A stretch of DNA of 64,000 nt from Panicum virgatum (Eukaryota; Streptophyta; Magnoliopsida; Poales; Poaceae): contig NC_053149.1 in the NCBI RefSeq assembly GCF_016808335.1, positions 41,122,118 to 41,186,117 on the forward strand. Reading direction: 5' to 3'. Within the stretch, counting starts at the first letter, position 1, and each line of letters begins with the position of its first letter. Under the pieces are notes generated by a model that saw only the letters and a program-made list of their open reading frames with translations, was not told the origin of the DNA and searched no databases. Below are positions 43,202 through 55,764 of this stretch, in pieces. The position numbers and the translations under genes are program-made.

Positions 43202-46200
43202 TATAACACCCGGTTTATAAAAGGACGTAAACCGAGCAATCATATACGTGCCAGGATCAAGTCACACGTATATACAACAGAATGAACAGTATATCACAGC
43301 ACATATCACGAATAAGACATAATAAATCGAAATACGAATGTTATTTATTACATTAATGACAAAAATGTCTGATACAGCGGAAGCGAAGTACAAATACGAT
43401 AAAAGCTCTCCAAAGATGTGCAGGGCGCCACAGGGACGTCGACTGGGAGACGAACGCCTAGAAGTCCTCGTAGTCCTGGTAGCGCTGAGCGAACTCCCTC
43501 ATGTCGGCAGGAACTGAGCAGCAGTAGCGTAGCCAAGAGGAAAAAGTAGAGAAGAGGCAAGAGTGAGTACACAACTTGTACTCAACAAGTATAACACAAA
43601 CTATGAGGCTCTAAGGTTGGCTGACTGACTGCATTAGCTTTTATGTCTTGGCAAAATTTTATTAAAGCTATTTACTACGAGTTGATGAATTACCATTAAC
43701 CCTATTACATAGTATTTAATCAGAATTAATTAAGAAACTACTGAGAACCAAACTAGAACCAAGCCACCAAGGTAACCCCGAGAGGCACCTCCCTCGTCGG
43801 AAGGAGATAACCCCACTAATCAAAAGGAGGATCTGGGCCGCTCATAACCGTGAGCACGGCTAGTATACCAGTTTTACACTCTGCAGAGGTTGCACATCTT
43901 TACCCACAAGTCGTGAGCTACGCTAGAGGTTCATCACACTTCCTTAGGTGAGATGACTAGCGAACTCACTACGAGGCCCTTACAAAGGACACGTTGGTAA
44001 GGTGTAACCGCTAAGGATTCAGGCAATGCAACGATGGTACCCACCTCGAGGGGTACGCACACCAAGCCTCGTAGCCTGGGCACCATTGAGGCTTGACTCC
44101 CCTCTTGCCCCGTCGGTAAGTTACTCCCGAACCAAAATGGCCTAATTAGTAAGCCAAGACCGTCCCATTCCAGTCTTGTGGTAGCGCTGTTGTCCCAGGT
44201 TATCGCTCTATGAACCGGTCCTTATGGAGAGTGGCCAACCAGGCAGTAAGCACCGTGCTGGCCCCCTAAACCATGTTTCTAACAAAACCAATTTTAACGA
44301 GATGTGAGCCCCTCAAACGGGCCACTCTCAGAATTAAGTTACATATACCATTAATCAAATTAATTAAAAAAAGATCATTATGTGTTATAGCGCGGCACCT
44401 AGCACAACTAACCAAAATGCAACCCAAAGGATATATATAAAGGAAATAAAGTGGCTAGGAAGGTCCTTATAGGCATACAGTATTAAAATGCAGTATGAAA
44501 TTGTATTTAAAAGTGATAGGTTGTTCATGTTATACTTGCCTTCCTCGTACTGCTCTGGCTGCTGCTCAAAGTGCTCAGAAGACGGCTGCTCCGGGTACTG
44601 GTATTGGGGCTCCTCAGATGGATCAACGTCTACTCACGAACACATGGCCAAAACAATGCACAATAATAAGCATACAAGCAAACACTAACAAAAACTAAGA
44701 AACAATACATCAATACATAAAAACAGCACACTAAACTAGTCTAAAACTATTCTACGCGTTACAACAATCGCGTGGACATAAAGAACACCTAAAACGGAGC
44801 TAAAACGCATTTTCTAGGCTAAAAACAAGGTTCAGGGACCTATCTGCGAGAAAAACTAAGTTCCAGGGGGTTTTCTGCAAAAATTGAGGACTAAAACGTA
44901 ATTAACCGTTAAATCTAAGGGCTAGCGGGCAAAAGACCAGGTGCTGGACAGCGGGTTCAAATCTGAGAAAAGACAGGGGGCTACTTGCTAAATTCTGGGC
45001 TAAAACGTAATTAATTTTGACTTACGATGGACTGCGGGTTGAATTCTAAAAAGAGTAGGGTCTCTTTAGCAAAAGGTACCGGCCGAACCGGTATCTTTGG
45101 ATCGGGATCGTCGGATCGGGATCTGACGGTCTGGATCTAATGGGGATTCGATCTAATCCTGACCACAGGTTCCGGATCGGACGGTTCAAGAGGGTTTGGG
45201 TGTGGGGCGGCGGCGGAACGCGCCGGCGGCGCGCTTCCGCGGCGGGGGATCGCCGGCGCAAACCGAATCCGGTGTTCCCGGACTCGATTCGGGTCGCGGT
45301 TGGGTCAAGGAGCAACGGCGGAAAACGCGTAACCCATCTGTGCCCTCAGGTCGGGGGATTACGGCTCGATTGGGGACTCGCGGCGGTGCAGGGTGCGTGC
45401 GGCGGAGCATCGACGGCGCGCGATGCCCGGCGCGCCAGAGTAGCCTACGGCCTAATTGGAGTGGCGCAAACGGAGGCGTGGGGCTCTGGGATGCTCACCG
45501 AGGGGTTGTAGTGGACGGAGAGGTGATGTAGCGGCGCCGGCGATGGGGTTCCGCGGCGGCGTGTGGCGGAGGTCGGCGTCGAGGTTGATGCAGGGGTCGG
45601 AGCGGAGTGCAGCGGCCCCAGGGAAACTCTAGGAGTCGAGGCGGAGCCGGTGCTCTCCTTGGGCGGGGCCCTGGTGCGGCGGAGTGGCCGAATCCCGGCG
45701 GCGCAGGGGGCGTCGCGTGGTGGAGCGGGGATGCGGTGCTAGGGTTTGGAGGCTCTGGTGGCGGCGGTGGAGAGGTGGGGTTCGGAGGAGGGCCGGGGAC
45801 CCTTCTTATAGGGCGGCGGCGGCCTTGGCGTGCGCGCCTGGCGTGGGAAATCTCGCCGGGAAAAGCAGCGTGACGAGAGCGGCCGTTGCGCGAGGAAGGG
45901 GGCGAAGCTGACGCGTGGGCCCGGGAGCGCAGCGGGAGTGAGGAGGGCGTGCGGGCGACGCGGCTGAGCGAGCGTGCTGGGCCGGGCGAGCGCGTTCGCG
46001 CGGGCTGAGGCGACCTGGACCGGACGTGGGGAGCGGAGTGGGTGAGCGGGCCGCGCAAGGAAGAGTCTGGGCCGGGCTGAGGGAAAGAGAGGGAGAGCTG
46101 GGCGGATCGCGGGCTGGGCCCGCGTGGGAAAAGGTGAAGCACTGGGTCGGGCCGGGTTTCAAGCTGGGCTGGGTTTCCTTTGGGTTTTTCCTTTTCTATT

Positions 46201-46460
46201 TCTATTTACTCTCCCTTTTCAATTCTAATTCAAACAAAGGTTGAATTCAAATACCAATTTGAATTCAAACCACACTCAATCAATTAAAAGTATGCACCAG
46301 CATGAATGCAACACCAAAATTTAAACTTAGACAAATTTTTAATTACTTGTGAAACCAAAAATTAGATTAAATGCCAGACTAAGCAAAATAAATCCTAGAA
46401 AATTAAATAAAGCCAATTAAATTTATTATAAAATGCTGGAATTTAAATTAGGGTGTTACA
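43202..46460 (-). repeat. 3' LTR of the 11.6-kb element (LTR-D)
   Basis: Homologous to LTR-A, -B and -C. It includes the strongly GC-rich block at 45180-46160 whose 215- and 118-codon open frames look compositional. It contains the two-segment reading frame at 43458-44629. Confidence 0.92.
43458..44629 (-). other. LTR-embedded two-segment reading frame, LTR-D
   Basis: Segment one is 44629-44540 (90 nt): VDPSEEPQYQYPEQPSSE to EQYEE, then G/GCAAGT. Segment two is 43513-43458 after CTGCTCAG: VPADMREFAQRYQDYEDF and a TAG stop. Confidence 0.45.
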
Positions 46461-46499
46461 GACCCTACCCCCTTAAAGAAATCTCGTCCCCGAGATTTT
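46461..46499 (-). promoter_or_regulatory. Polypurine tract and pre-PPT hairpin, 11.6-kb element
   Basis: In sense it reads AAATCTCGGGGACGAGATTT and then TTAAGGGGGTAGGGTC directly before the 3' LTR. The inverted repeat around GGGGA is shared with the 15-kb element. Confidence 0.75.
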
Positions 46500-49400
46500 A
46501 GCTGGGCTGGCTAGCAAAGAGATCTGGATATGTCTTCCTTAGCTCATCTTCTCGCTCCCATGTAGCCTCAGCTTCACTGTGATGACTCCACTGAACTCTG
46601 CACATCCTGATGCGCTTGTTCCGAGTAACCCTCTCTGATGTCTCCAGAATCTTCACCGGATGCTCAGTATAAGTCAGATCTTCCTGGACATCTACTCCAT
46701 CCAGTGGTGCCTGCTCCTCGGGTACTCGCAAACATCTCCTCAGCTGAGATATATGGAAGACATCATGAACTCCTGAGAGGCTGAGAGGTAACTCCAGGCG
46801 ATAAGCGACTTCGCCTTTCCTTTCTAGCACTTTGAATGGCCCCACATACCGAGGTGCTAACTTCCCCTTGACATTGAATCTGCGGATCCCTCTCATCGGA
46901 AACACCTTTAGGTACACATAATCACCAACACTGAAAGTCAGGTCTCTCCGTTTGCCATCTGCATAGCTCTTTTGTCTGCTCTGTGCAATCCTCAGATTCT
47001 CTCGCACAGCCTGAACCATTTGCTCTGCATCATCTATGATCTCAGGGCCAAAGAGCTGCTTCTCACTGATCTGATCCCAATAGAGAGGAGTCCTGCATTT
47101 TTTGCCATACAATGCCTCGAAGGGGGACTTCTTCAGACTGGCCTGATAGCTGTTGTTATATGAGAACTCAGCATACGACAGGCACTTATCCCAACTAGTA
47201 CCATACTGAATGGCACAAGCTCTCAGCATATCCTCCAACACTTGGTTGGTTCTCTCTGTCTGCCCATCTGTCTGAGGGTGATAAGCCCTACTGAAATGCA
47301 GCTTCGTATCCAGTGAATCATGGAGCTGCTCCCAGAACTGAGAAGTGAACTGAGACCCTCTGTCAGATATGATTTTCTTGGGCACACCATGTAAGCAGAC
47401 AATCCGAGAGATGTACAACTCTGCAAGTCTAGCACCGGAGTAAGTAGTGTTCACTGGAATGAAGTGAGCAACCTTCGTCAGACGATCCACTACTACCCAA
47501 ATGGAGTTGTACCCTTTCTGAGTACGAGGCAATCCAACAATGAAGTCCATAGTGATTTCCTCCCATTTCCACTCTGGAATCTTCAAAGGCTGTAACAGAC
47601 CTGCTGGCCTCTGATGCTCAGCCTTGACACGCTGACAGGTGTCACAAATAGCCACGTACTCTGCCACTGAACGCTTCATACCATACCACTAGAATCGTTC
47701 CTTCAGATCATAATACATCTTCATGCTGCCCGGATGAATAGAGTATGCTGTATCATGGGCCTCACTCAGAATCAACTTCCGGAGATCATTCACATCTGGC
47801 ACACAAATCCGGTTCTTGTACCACAAGGTACCCTGATCATCCTCTCTGAAATGAGGAGCCTTGCCCTTCTTGAGCAACTCACGAATCTCCTGCAGCTTCT
47901 CATCTTCTTTCTGATGCTGCCTGATCTCTGCCTCTAGAGTCGGTACTGCCTCAAATGCTGCACTGGAGGTATGATGCAAGAAGCCCAGACTCAACTGCTC
48001 GAACTCCTCGCATAACTCTGGAGGCATTTGGAAAGGCACGGCCATGTTGACATAACTTCTCCTGCTTAGAGCATCTGCTACAACATTGGCCTTGCCCGGA
48101 TGATAGTGAATCTCCAGGTCATAGTCCTTGACAAACTCTAGCCATCTCCACTGCCGCATGTTCAGCTCATTCTGTGTGAAAATATACTTGAGGCTCTTGT
48201 GATCAGTGTAGATGTCACACCGCTGTTCATACAAGTAATGCCTCCAAATCTTCAGAGCATGCACAACTGCGGCTAACTCAAGATCATGAGTAGGATAGTT
48301 CAGCTCATGCCGGCGTAGCTGCCGCGAAACATAAGCTATCACTCTGCCTTCCTGCATCAGAACACACCCAAGACCATCCTTCGAAGCATCACAATATACC
48401 GTGAACCTCTTCGTCTGGTCTGGCAGAGTCAGGACTGGCGCCATAGTCAACCTCTTCTTCAGCTCATCAAAGGCCCTCTGATGCTCATCAGTCCATACGA
48501 AAGCCACATTCTTCTCCAGCAAAGAAGTCAAAGGCTTCGCGATCTTGGAGAAATTCTCAATGAACCTCCGATAATATCCTGCTAAGCCCAAGAAAGACCT
48601 GACTTCCTTTACTGTCTGCGGTGTCTCCCACTCGAGTACATCCTTCACCTTGCTCGGATCAACAGCAATGCCCCCCTGAGAGATAACATGACCAAGGAAT
48701 GGAACCTCATCAATCCAGAACTCGCACTTGCTGAACTTAGCATACAGCTGATGCTCTCTCAATCTCTGCAATATGAGTCTCAGATGCTCCTCATGCTCTT
48801 CTTCTGTCTTGGAGAAGATCAGAATATCATCAATGAAAATCACCACAAAGACATCCAGATAATCCATGAAAACCATGTTCATCAGATGCATGAAGAAAGC
48901 CGGGGCATTAGTCAAGCCGAAGGACATGACTGTATACTCATATAGCCCGTACTTGCAGGTGAATGCCGTCTTCGGAATATCCCCAAGATGGATCCTCAGC
49001 TGAAAATAACCCGAACGAAAATCAATCTTCGAGAATATACGAGCACCTCGAAGCAAATCAAAGAGATCCTCAATACGGGGCAGTGGATGCTTGTTCTTGA
49101 TAGTGACTGCATTCAGCTCCCGATAATCCACACACATCCTCTTCGCGCCATCCTTCTTATCTACCAGCAATAATGGAAAAGCCCAAGGAGAGAAGCTGCG
49201 ACGGATATAGCCCTTGGCTAGCAACTCATCAATAGTTTTCTTGACCTCTTCATGCTCTATAGGTGCCATGCGGTAGGGCCGCTTTGCAATAGGAGCTGTG
49301 CTAGGCAAGAGATCAATACAAAACTCAATGGCGCGTTCAGGCGGCATACCTGGCAAATCATTCGGAAAGACATCCGGGAATTCAGACACCACGTGAATAC

Positions 49401-50445
49401 CGTCCGTGGGTCTAGCCTCCATCTGATGAAGAAATCCAGAAGGCTCTGAAGCACTGACTATCACCTCTTGGCCATCAGATGCCGATAAGTGAACTGTCCG
49501 CTGAGCACAATCAATACGGACTCCCCATCTGGTAAGTGTCTCCATGCCCAAAATCACATCTATCCCCGAGGAGTCAATAACTGTCAAGCCAGTGCGGAAT
49601 TCTACCCCCTTTATGACAATACTAACTCTGGAGCATATAGAACATGTACGAATCTGACCCCCAGGTGAGGTAACTACCATAGCTGTCCTCATACAAGAAA
49701 CTGGTATACCATGCTGCTCGGCAAATGACTTGGAGATGAAAGAATGAGCAGCACCGGTATCGAAAAGCACTGTAGCGGGGTGAGAGTTGACCATGAATGT
49801 ACCAATAACCACGTTGGGAGCATCGGCCACTGACTCGGCCGTCACGTGGTTCACCCGACCCTATGCTGGCGCCCTGGGCTGAGCTGGGCGCCCCTGCTGT
49901 CCCACCTGCGCCTTCCGGGGGCAAGTGTTGGCATAGTGCCCCGGCTGGCCACAGTGATAGCAGACGCGTGCAAGTGTCGAAGCCTGCTGTCCGGTAGGAG
50001 CTGCCGGACGTGGAGCCTGCGGTTCTGGCGGAGCTGGTGGAGCCCGAGACGAAGGTGCCGGTAACCTCGGGCCATGACCTGCCTGCTGCTGCTGTCGAGG
50101 CGGGTACTGCTGAGGCCTCTGCTGGTACTGCTGATGAGGCCGGTACTGAGGCTGCTGGTACTGTTGAGGCTGCTGGAGGCGAGGACGAGTGTTGCTGTCG
50201 GAAGCAACGGGGACAATCTTCCTCTTCTTGTCCTCCATCTCCAAGTGCTTGCGCTCAGTGTTGAGCGCGCTGTCAACCAGATGGTTGAAGTCGTCGAAGC
50301 GAAGGTTGAGCAGCGCGTACTGGAGGTAGTCCTCAAGGCCCTCCATGAAGTGCTCCTGCTTCTTACGGTCATCCGCAACATCGGCAGGGGCGTAGCGAGC
50401 AAGCTGCAGAAAACGATCACGATACTCCGTGACCGTCATAGTCCC
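46498..50445 (-). pseudogene. gag 3' part and pol of the 11.6-kb element
   Basis: In sense order: GTMTVTEYRDRFLQLARYAP (capsid) and the knuckle CYHCGQPGHYANTC; protease [38 protein letters not shown] and [12 protein letters not shown]; RNase [15 protein letters not shown]; integrase HHCC region, [20 protein letters not shown] and [14 protein letters not shown]; then KLAPRYVGPFKV and a chromodomain (MCRVQWSHHSEAEATWERED). The protein closely parallels the 15-kb element's gag-pol. In-frame TAG codons are at 49861-49863 (before [10 protein letters not shown]) and 47689-47691 (RF-stop-WYGMKR, where Trp is expected). Apart from these stops the frame is continuous, so the copy decayed recently. It ends at 46498. 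Confidence 0.9.
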
Positions 50446-50555
50446 CTGAAGTGACAAAGACAGATAGATATTGGAAGATTATCTCAAGATTCATAAGGAT
50501 AGAACAAGGGACATTAGCTCAAAAGAAACCGCTGAATGATTATATTTAAGATTAC
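50446..50555 (-). other. Probable GT-AG intron in gag (110 bp)
   Basis: The minus strand reads CTGAAGCAG/GTAATCTT at the 5' side and CACTTCAG/GGGACTATG at the 3' side. Removing 110 bp joins EFLALKQ to GTMTVTEYRD, the wording expected in the capsid (the 15-kb element has [16 protein letters not shown] without a gap). It is AT-rich and carries stops in the gag frame. Splicing is inferred. Confidence 0.7.
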
Positions 50556-51071
50556 CTGCTTCAGTGCAAGGAACTCCTTCTGCTTCATCTTCATAACGCC
50601 CGCGGGGACATTGTGGCTGCGGAACCGCTCCCGGAACTGGAGCCAAGTGAGAGCCTCGCGGTCCTGAACTGGGTGGGACTCCCACCAGTCCAAAGCTGCC
50701 CCTCGCAGCTGTCCTGCTGCGTACAAGACGCGCTCACGATCATCGCACTGGGCGATGTCCAGCTGACGCTCCACTGCACGGAGCCAGTCGTCAGCCTAAA
50801 GAGGGTCGGACGTGTGAGAAAACGTCGGTGGGTGACCCCTCAGGAACTCAGCACGCCTGTCGCGAGGCTGCGGCGGTGGAGGAGGCGGAGGCAGAGTGTG
50901 AGCATGCTAAAGAGCCTGAACCGTGTTGTTTAGGGTAGCCATCATCTGCATCTGGAGCTGGAAGTACTGCTCCGGAGTCAAAGGCGGAGGCATCGGGATC
51001 CCGGTCCCCTGGGTGTTCTGACCCTGGTTGTTCTGCCCCTGCTAGTCAGAACCACGCCTGGTGTTCACCAT
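50556..51071 (-). pseudogene. gag 5' part of the 11.6-kb element
   Basis: Starts ATG at 51071 directly after AAAATCAG, an acceptor-like context as in the 15-kb element. It reads PPPLTPEQYFQLQMQMMATL, a Pro-rich stretch, PPTFSHTSDPL, then ADDWLRAVERQLDIAQ and WWESHPVQDREALTW. TAG stops at 51042-51044, 50905-50907 and 50796-50798 all lie where Gln (CAG) fits. Gag would form the particle. The frame is otherwise intact to the intron. Confidence 0.8.
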
Positions 51072-51487
51072 CTGATTTTGGACAAAAGATTTCACGAGTA
51101 AGGATATTGCAGGAATAAATTCAGATGGATATGATAACTCTTTGCGGAAAAAGACTCAGCCATGATAAAGTAGACAGGATAGAGTGGACTGTTTTACCCC
51201 CAACGATCTAACTCATTTTATTAATTAGTTAACTTTAACATAAGAGGGATTTTCTTTAAACAATTTTAAACCACTAAGCTATACAATCATTCAAAAATCC
51301 AAATCAAACATGTAGCATAATAACAAGCATACAGATTTCACAACTTAGCCGAGTTTAACATACGACTCGACTAACACAACGCGTCGCAGAACGTGCTATA
51401 GTAAAATAGTTTCAGCAGGCAAGGATTGGAGAGAAGAAGTCCTACAACTCGACCAGTTCTATCTAGGCTTCGTCCTACAGTCGATAC
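51072..51487 (-). other. Leader of the 11.6-kb element
   Basis: About 0.4 kb between primer site and gag start. I see no reading frame and no duplicated hairpin block like that at 21065-21316. Confidence 0.5.
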
Positions 51488-51500
51488 GGCTCTGATACCA
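51488..51500 (-). promoter_or_regulatory. Primer binding site (tRNA-iMet), 11.6-kb element
   Basis: TGGTATCAGAGCC on the minus strand, 3 bp after the 5' LTR. Confidence 0.88.
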
Positions 51501-51503
51501 CTC

Positions 51504-54500
51504 TGTAACACCCGGTTTATAAAAGGACGTAAACCGAGCAATCATATACGTGCCAGGATCAAGTCACACGTATATACAACAGAATGAACAGTATATCACA
51601 GCACATATCACGAATAAGACATAATAAATCGAAATACGAATGTTATTTATTACATTAATGACAAAAATGTCTGATACAGCGGAAGTGAAGTACAAATACG
51701 ATAAAAGCTCTCCAAAGCTGAGCAGGGCGCCACAGGGACGTCGACTGGGAGACGAACGCCTAGAAGTCCTCGTAGTCCTGGTAGCACTGAGCGAACTCCC
51801 TCGTGTCGGCAGGAACTGAGCAGCAGTAGCGTAGCCAAGAGGAAAAAGTAGAGAAGAGGCAAGAGTGAGTACACAACTTGTACTCAACAAGTATAACACA
51901 AACTATGAGGCTCTAAGGTTGGCTGACTGACTGCATTAGCTTTTATGTCTTGGCAAAATTTTATTAAAGCTATTTACTATGATTTGATGAATTACCATTA
52001 ACCCTTTTACATAGTATTTAATCAGAATTAATTAAGAAACTACTGAGAACCAAACTAGAACCAAGCCACCAAGGTAACCCCGAGAGGCACCTCCCTCGTC
52101 GGAAGGAGATAACCCCACTAATCAAAAGGAGGATCTGGGCCGCTCATAACCGTGAGCACGGCTAGTATACCAGTTTTACACTCTGCAGAGGTTGCACATC
52201 TTTACCCACAAGTCGTGAGCTACGCTAGAGGTTCATCACACTTCCTTAGGTGAGATGACTAGCGAACTCACTACGAGGCCGTTACAAAGGACACGTTGGT
52301 AAGGTGTAACCGCTAAGGATTCAGGCAATGCAACGATGGTACCCACCTCGAGGGGTACGCACACCAAGCCTCGTAGCCTGGGCACCATTGAGGCTCGACT
52401 CCCCTCTTGCCCCGTCGGTAAGTTACTCCCGAACCAAAATGGCCTAATTAGTAAGCCAAGACCGTCCCATTCCAGTCTTGTGGTAGCGCTGTTGTCCCAG
52501 GTTATCGCTCTATGAACCGGTCCTTATGGAGAGTGGCCAACCAGGCAGTAAGCACCGTGCTGGCCCCCTAAACCATGTTTCTAACAAAACCAATTTTAAC
52601 GAGATGTGAGCCCCTCAAACGGGCCATTCTCAGAATTAAGTTACATATACCATTAATCAAATTAATTAAAAAAAGACCATTATGTGTTATAGCGTGGCAC
52701 CTAGCACAACTAACCAAAATGCAACCCAAAGGATATATATAAAGGAAATAAAGTGGCTAGGAAGGTCCTTATAGGCATACAGTATTAAAATGCAGTATGA
52801 AATTGTATTTAAAAGTGATAGGTTGTTCATGTTATACTTGCCTTCCTCGTACTGCTCTGGCTGCTGCTCAAAGTGCTCAGAAGATGGCTGCTCCAGGTAC
52901 TGGTACTGGGGCTCCTCAGATGGATCAACGTCTACTCACGAACACATGGCCAAAACAATGCACAATAATAAGCATACAAGCAAACACTAACAAAAACTAA
53001 GAAACAGTACATCAATACATAAAAACAGCACACTAAACTAGTCTAAAACTATTCTACGCGTTACAACGATCGCATGGACATAAAGAACACCTAAAACGGA
53101 GCTAAAACGCATTTTCTAGGCTAAAAACAAGGTTCAGGGACCTATCTGTGAGAAAAACTAAGTTCCAGGGGGTTTTCTGCAAAAACTGAGGACTAAAACA
53201 TAATGAACCGTTAAATCTAAGGGCTAGCGGGCAAAAGACCAGGTGCTGGACGGCGGGTTCAAATCTGAGAAAAGACAGGGGGCTACTTGCTATATTCTGG
53301 GCTAAAACGTAATTAATTTTGACTTACGATGGACTGCGGGTTGAATTCTAAAAAGAGTAGGGTCTCTTTAGCAAAAGGTACCGGCCGAACCGGTATCTTT
53401 GGATCGGGATCGTCGGATCGGGATCTGACGGTCTGGATCTAATGGGGATTCGATCTAATCCTGACCACAGGTTCCGGATCGGACGGTTCAAGAGGGTTTG
53501 GGTGTGGGGCGGCGGCGGAACGCGGCGGCGGCGCGCTTCCGCGGCGGGGGATCACCGGCGCAAACCGAATCCGGTGTTCCCGGACTCGATTCGGGTCGCG
53601 GTTGGGTCAAGGAGCAACGGTGGAAAACGCGTAACCCATCTGTGCCCTCAGGTCGGGGGATTACGGCTCGATTGGGGACTCGCGGCGGTGCAGGGTGCGT
53701 GCGGCGGAGCATCGACGGCGCGCGGTGCCCGGCGCTCCAGAGTAGCCTACGGCCTAATTGGAGTGGCGCAAACGGAGGCGTGGGGCTCTGGGATGCTCAC
53801 CGAGGGGTTGTAGTGGACGGAGAGGTGATGTAGCGGCGCCGGCGATGGGGTTCCGCGGCGGCGTGTGGCGGAGGTCGGCGTCGAGGTTGATGCAGGGGTC
53901 GGAGCGGAGTGCAGCGGCCCCGGGGAAACTCTAGGAGTCGAGGCAGAGCCGGTGCTCTCCTTGGACGGGGCCCTGGTGCGGCGGAGTGGCCGAATCCCGG
54001 CGGCGCAGGGGGCGTCGCGTGGCGGAGCGGGGATGCGACGCTAGGGTTTGGAGGCTCTGGTGGCGGTGGTGGAGAGGTGGGGTTCGGAGGAGGGTCGGGG
54101 ACCCTTCTTATAGGGCGGCGGCGGCCTTGGCGTGCGCGCCTGGCGTGGGAAATCTCGCCGGGAAAAGCGGCGTGATGAGCGCGGCCGTTGCGCGAGGAAG
54201 GGGGCGAAGCTGACGCGTGGGCCCGGGAGCGCAGCGGGAGTGAGGAGTGCGTGCGGGCGACGCGGCTGAGCGAGCGTGCTGGGCCGGGCGAGCGCGTTCG
54301 CGCGGGCTGAGGCGAGCTGGACTGGACGCGGGGAGCGGAGTGGGTGAGCGGGCCGCGCAAGGAAGAGTCTGGGCCGAGCTGAGGGAAAGAGAGGGAGAGC
54401 TGGGCGGATCGCGGGCTGGGCCCGCGTGGGAAAAGGTGAAGCGCTGGGTCGGGCCGGGTTTCAAGCTGGGCTGGGTTTCCTTTGGGTTTTTCCTTTTCTA

Positions 54501-54762
54501 TTTCTATTTACTCTCTCTTTTCAATTCTAATTCAAACAAAGGTTGAATTCAAATACCAATTTGAATTCAAACCACACTCAATCAATTAAAAGTATGCACC
54601 AGCATGAATGCAACACCAAAATTTAAACTTAGACAAATTTTTAATTACTTGTGAAACCAAAAATTAGATTAAATGCCAGACTAAGCAAAATAAATCCTAG
54701 AAAATTAAATAAAGCCAATTAAATTTATTATAAAATGCTGGAATTTAAATTAGGGTGTTACA
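51504..54762 (-). repeat. 5' LTR of the 11.6-kb element (LTR-E)
   Basis: 3259 bp, the partner of LTR-D, with intact TG..CA ends. Its GC-rich block is at 53490-54460. Confidence 0.92.
51760..52931 (-). other. LTR-embedded two-segment reading frame, LTR-E
   Basis: Segment one is 52931-52842 (90 nt), with one Pro-to-Leu change relative to LTR-D. Segment two is 51815-51760: VPADTREFAQCYQDYEDF and a TAG stop. Both segments stay open. Confidence 0.45.
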
Positions 54763-54767
54763 TATGC

Positions 54768-55293
54768 CCCCTCAAGTAGAGAGCCTTCAAGTGATTATCC
54801 GAATCTTTGGGCTTCTGAAAAATAGCTTCGCGTGGCCCAAAGTCCAGATGACCAGCCTTCTCCTCTGGAATTGCCCAGTAATCATCAGAAAAACACACAA
54901 CATTGATCTCCATGTTTGTGCGTACCGTAGAAGCTTCATAATCCACCAACTCCTCGTCGCTTGCTGTAGAAGGAGTTGCTGGAACCTCTGATGCACCAGG
55001 AGCCGAAGTAGGAACAATCTCTTCGGCCATTTGCTCAAGCTCAGGGTCGACCGGTCTGATTTGTTGCTCTGAGCGGTCAGACCGGTCCAGGACACTGGTC
55101 AGACCGGTCGGCTGGAGCGGTCCAATCAGTCCTGTTGGCTGGTCAGCTGCCTTGACCTACCACACCTTACCTTGAGGGATCCTTGGTCTGTACTTGTTGA
55201 ACTACTCATCCCTCAACTTCTCCACCTCTTTTTCCTTCTGTTCTTGGCGGCGAAGACGCTGCAACCTCCTCTTCTGAGTATGTGTCAACCCCG
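54768..55293 (-). pseudogene. Tat-B gag-protease linker, between two insertions
   Basis: The right edge continues the gag-side frame after the Athila-2 insertion (PPGLTHTQKRRLQRLRRQEQ, then KLRDE-stop-FNKYRPRIPQ with TAG at 55202-55204 where CAG fits). The left part (55030-54768) reads MAEEIVPTSAPGASEVPATP, then NVVCFSDDYWAIPEEKAG and LKALYLRGH, ending exactly at the Tekay target site. It is the stretch just before the DSGA protease motif. At least two stops and frame changes are present around the motif cluster. Confidence 0.65.
55048..55140. repeat. CCGGTCTGACCGGT motif cluster in Tat-B
   Basis: About five copies or half-copies (GACCGGTCTGAT, GCGGTCAGACCGGTCC, CTGGTCAGACCGGTCGG, AGCGGTCCAATC) in 93 bp. 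Confidence 0.7.
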
Positions 55294-55298
55294 GTGGG

Positions 55299-55764
55299 TG
55301 TTGGCACTCCTTAGCCTAAACGAATTACTCTGCAAGTGTACAGAGACCGATGTAGCCTTCACCAGGGAGTATACCTGGGATATCAAATCCTTGGAATGGT
55401 AAAGCTTCGACCGAATCTAGAACTACTCAACCGGACACACCAAAAGAGAAAAGGTAAGAGGGTAAAGGGCCTAACTCCAGATAGCTTACTATTCTACCTA
55501 GCGACAAGCTAACTACTAACTTGATCTGCTTCGGCGGCCTCAGGGAAGGACTCAGACTGGGGTGAGAAGGGAGTCCAATGGCAGTCGGCACTACTGCTAT
55601 GAAAACACCCGAAAGTGGTGGACTACGAGGGACAGATAGGGCTGTCACCACCTGCCGCCTACCACAATGGTACCGTGGGGTGGAATACAACCTGAGATAG
55701 CTAGCCAAGTCTGGGCACCACGCCCAGGACTATCGAGCTACTTTCTCCTACCGTGTACTTAGAT
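55299..55764 (-). repeat. 3' LTR remnant of Athila-2
   Basis: Begins TGTTGGCACTCC on the plus strand and follows the LTR at 57079 for about 466 bp to CTTAGAT, where gag sequence starts. Confidence 0.9.

Larger units (their letters stand above)
43202..54762 (-). mobile_element. Full-length Tekay/Del-like chromovirus, 11561 bp, TSD TATGC
   Basis: LTRs of equal length (3259 bp) at 43202-46460 and 51504-54762, with TATGC at 43197-43201 and 54763-54767. The left terminal TG has become TA. A tRNA-Met primer site next to the right LTR and a polypurine tract next to the left one give minus orientation. Gag-pol with chromodomain fills the inside. About ten substitutions separate the LTRs in the first 1.2 kb compared, so this copy is clearly older than the 15-kb element. 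Five premature stops inactivate the coding region. Confidence 0.93.

Noticed and set aside
45495..46162. 215- and 118-codon Pro/Arg-rich frames, repeated at 53797-54464
   Set aside because: Same reason: GC-rich LTR core, antisense frames equally open, present in both LTRs of one element.
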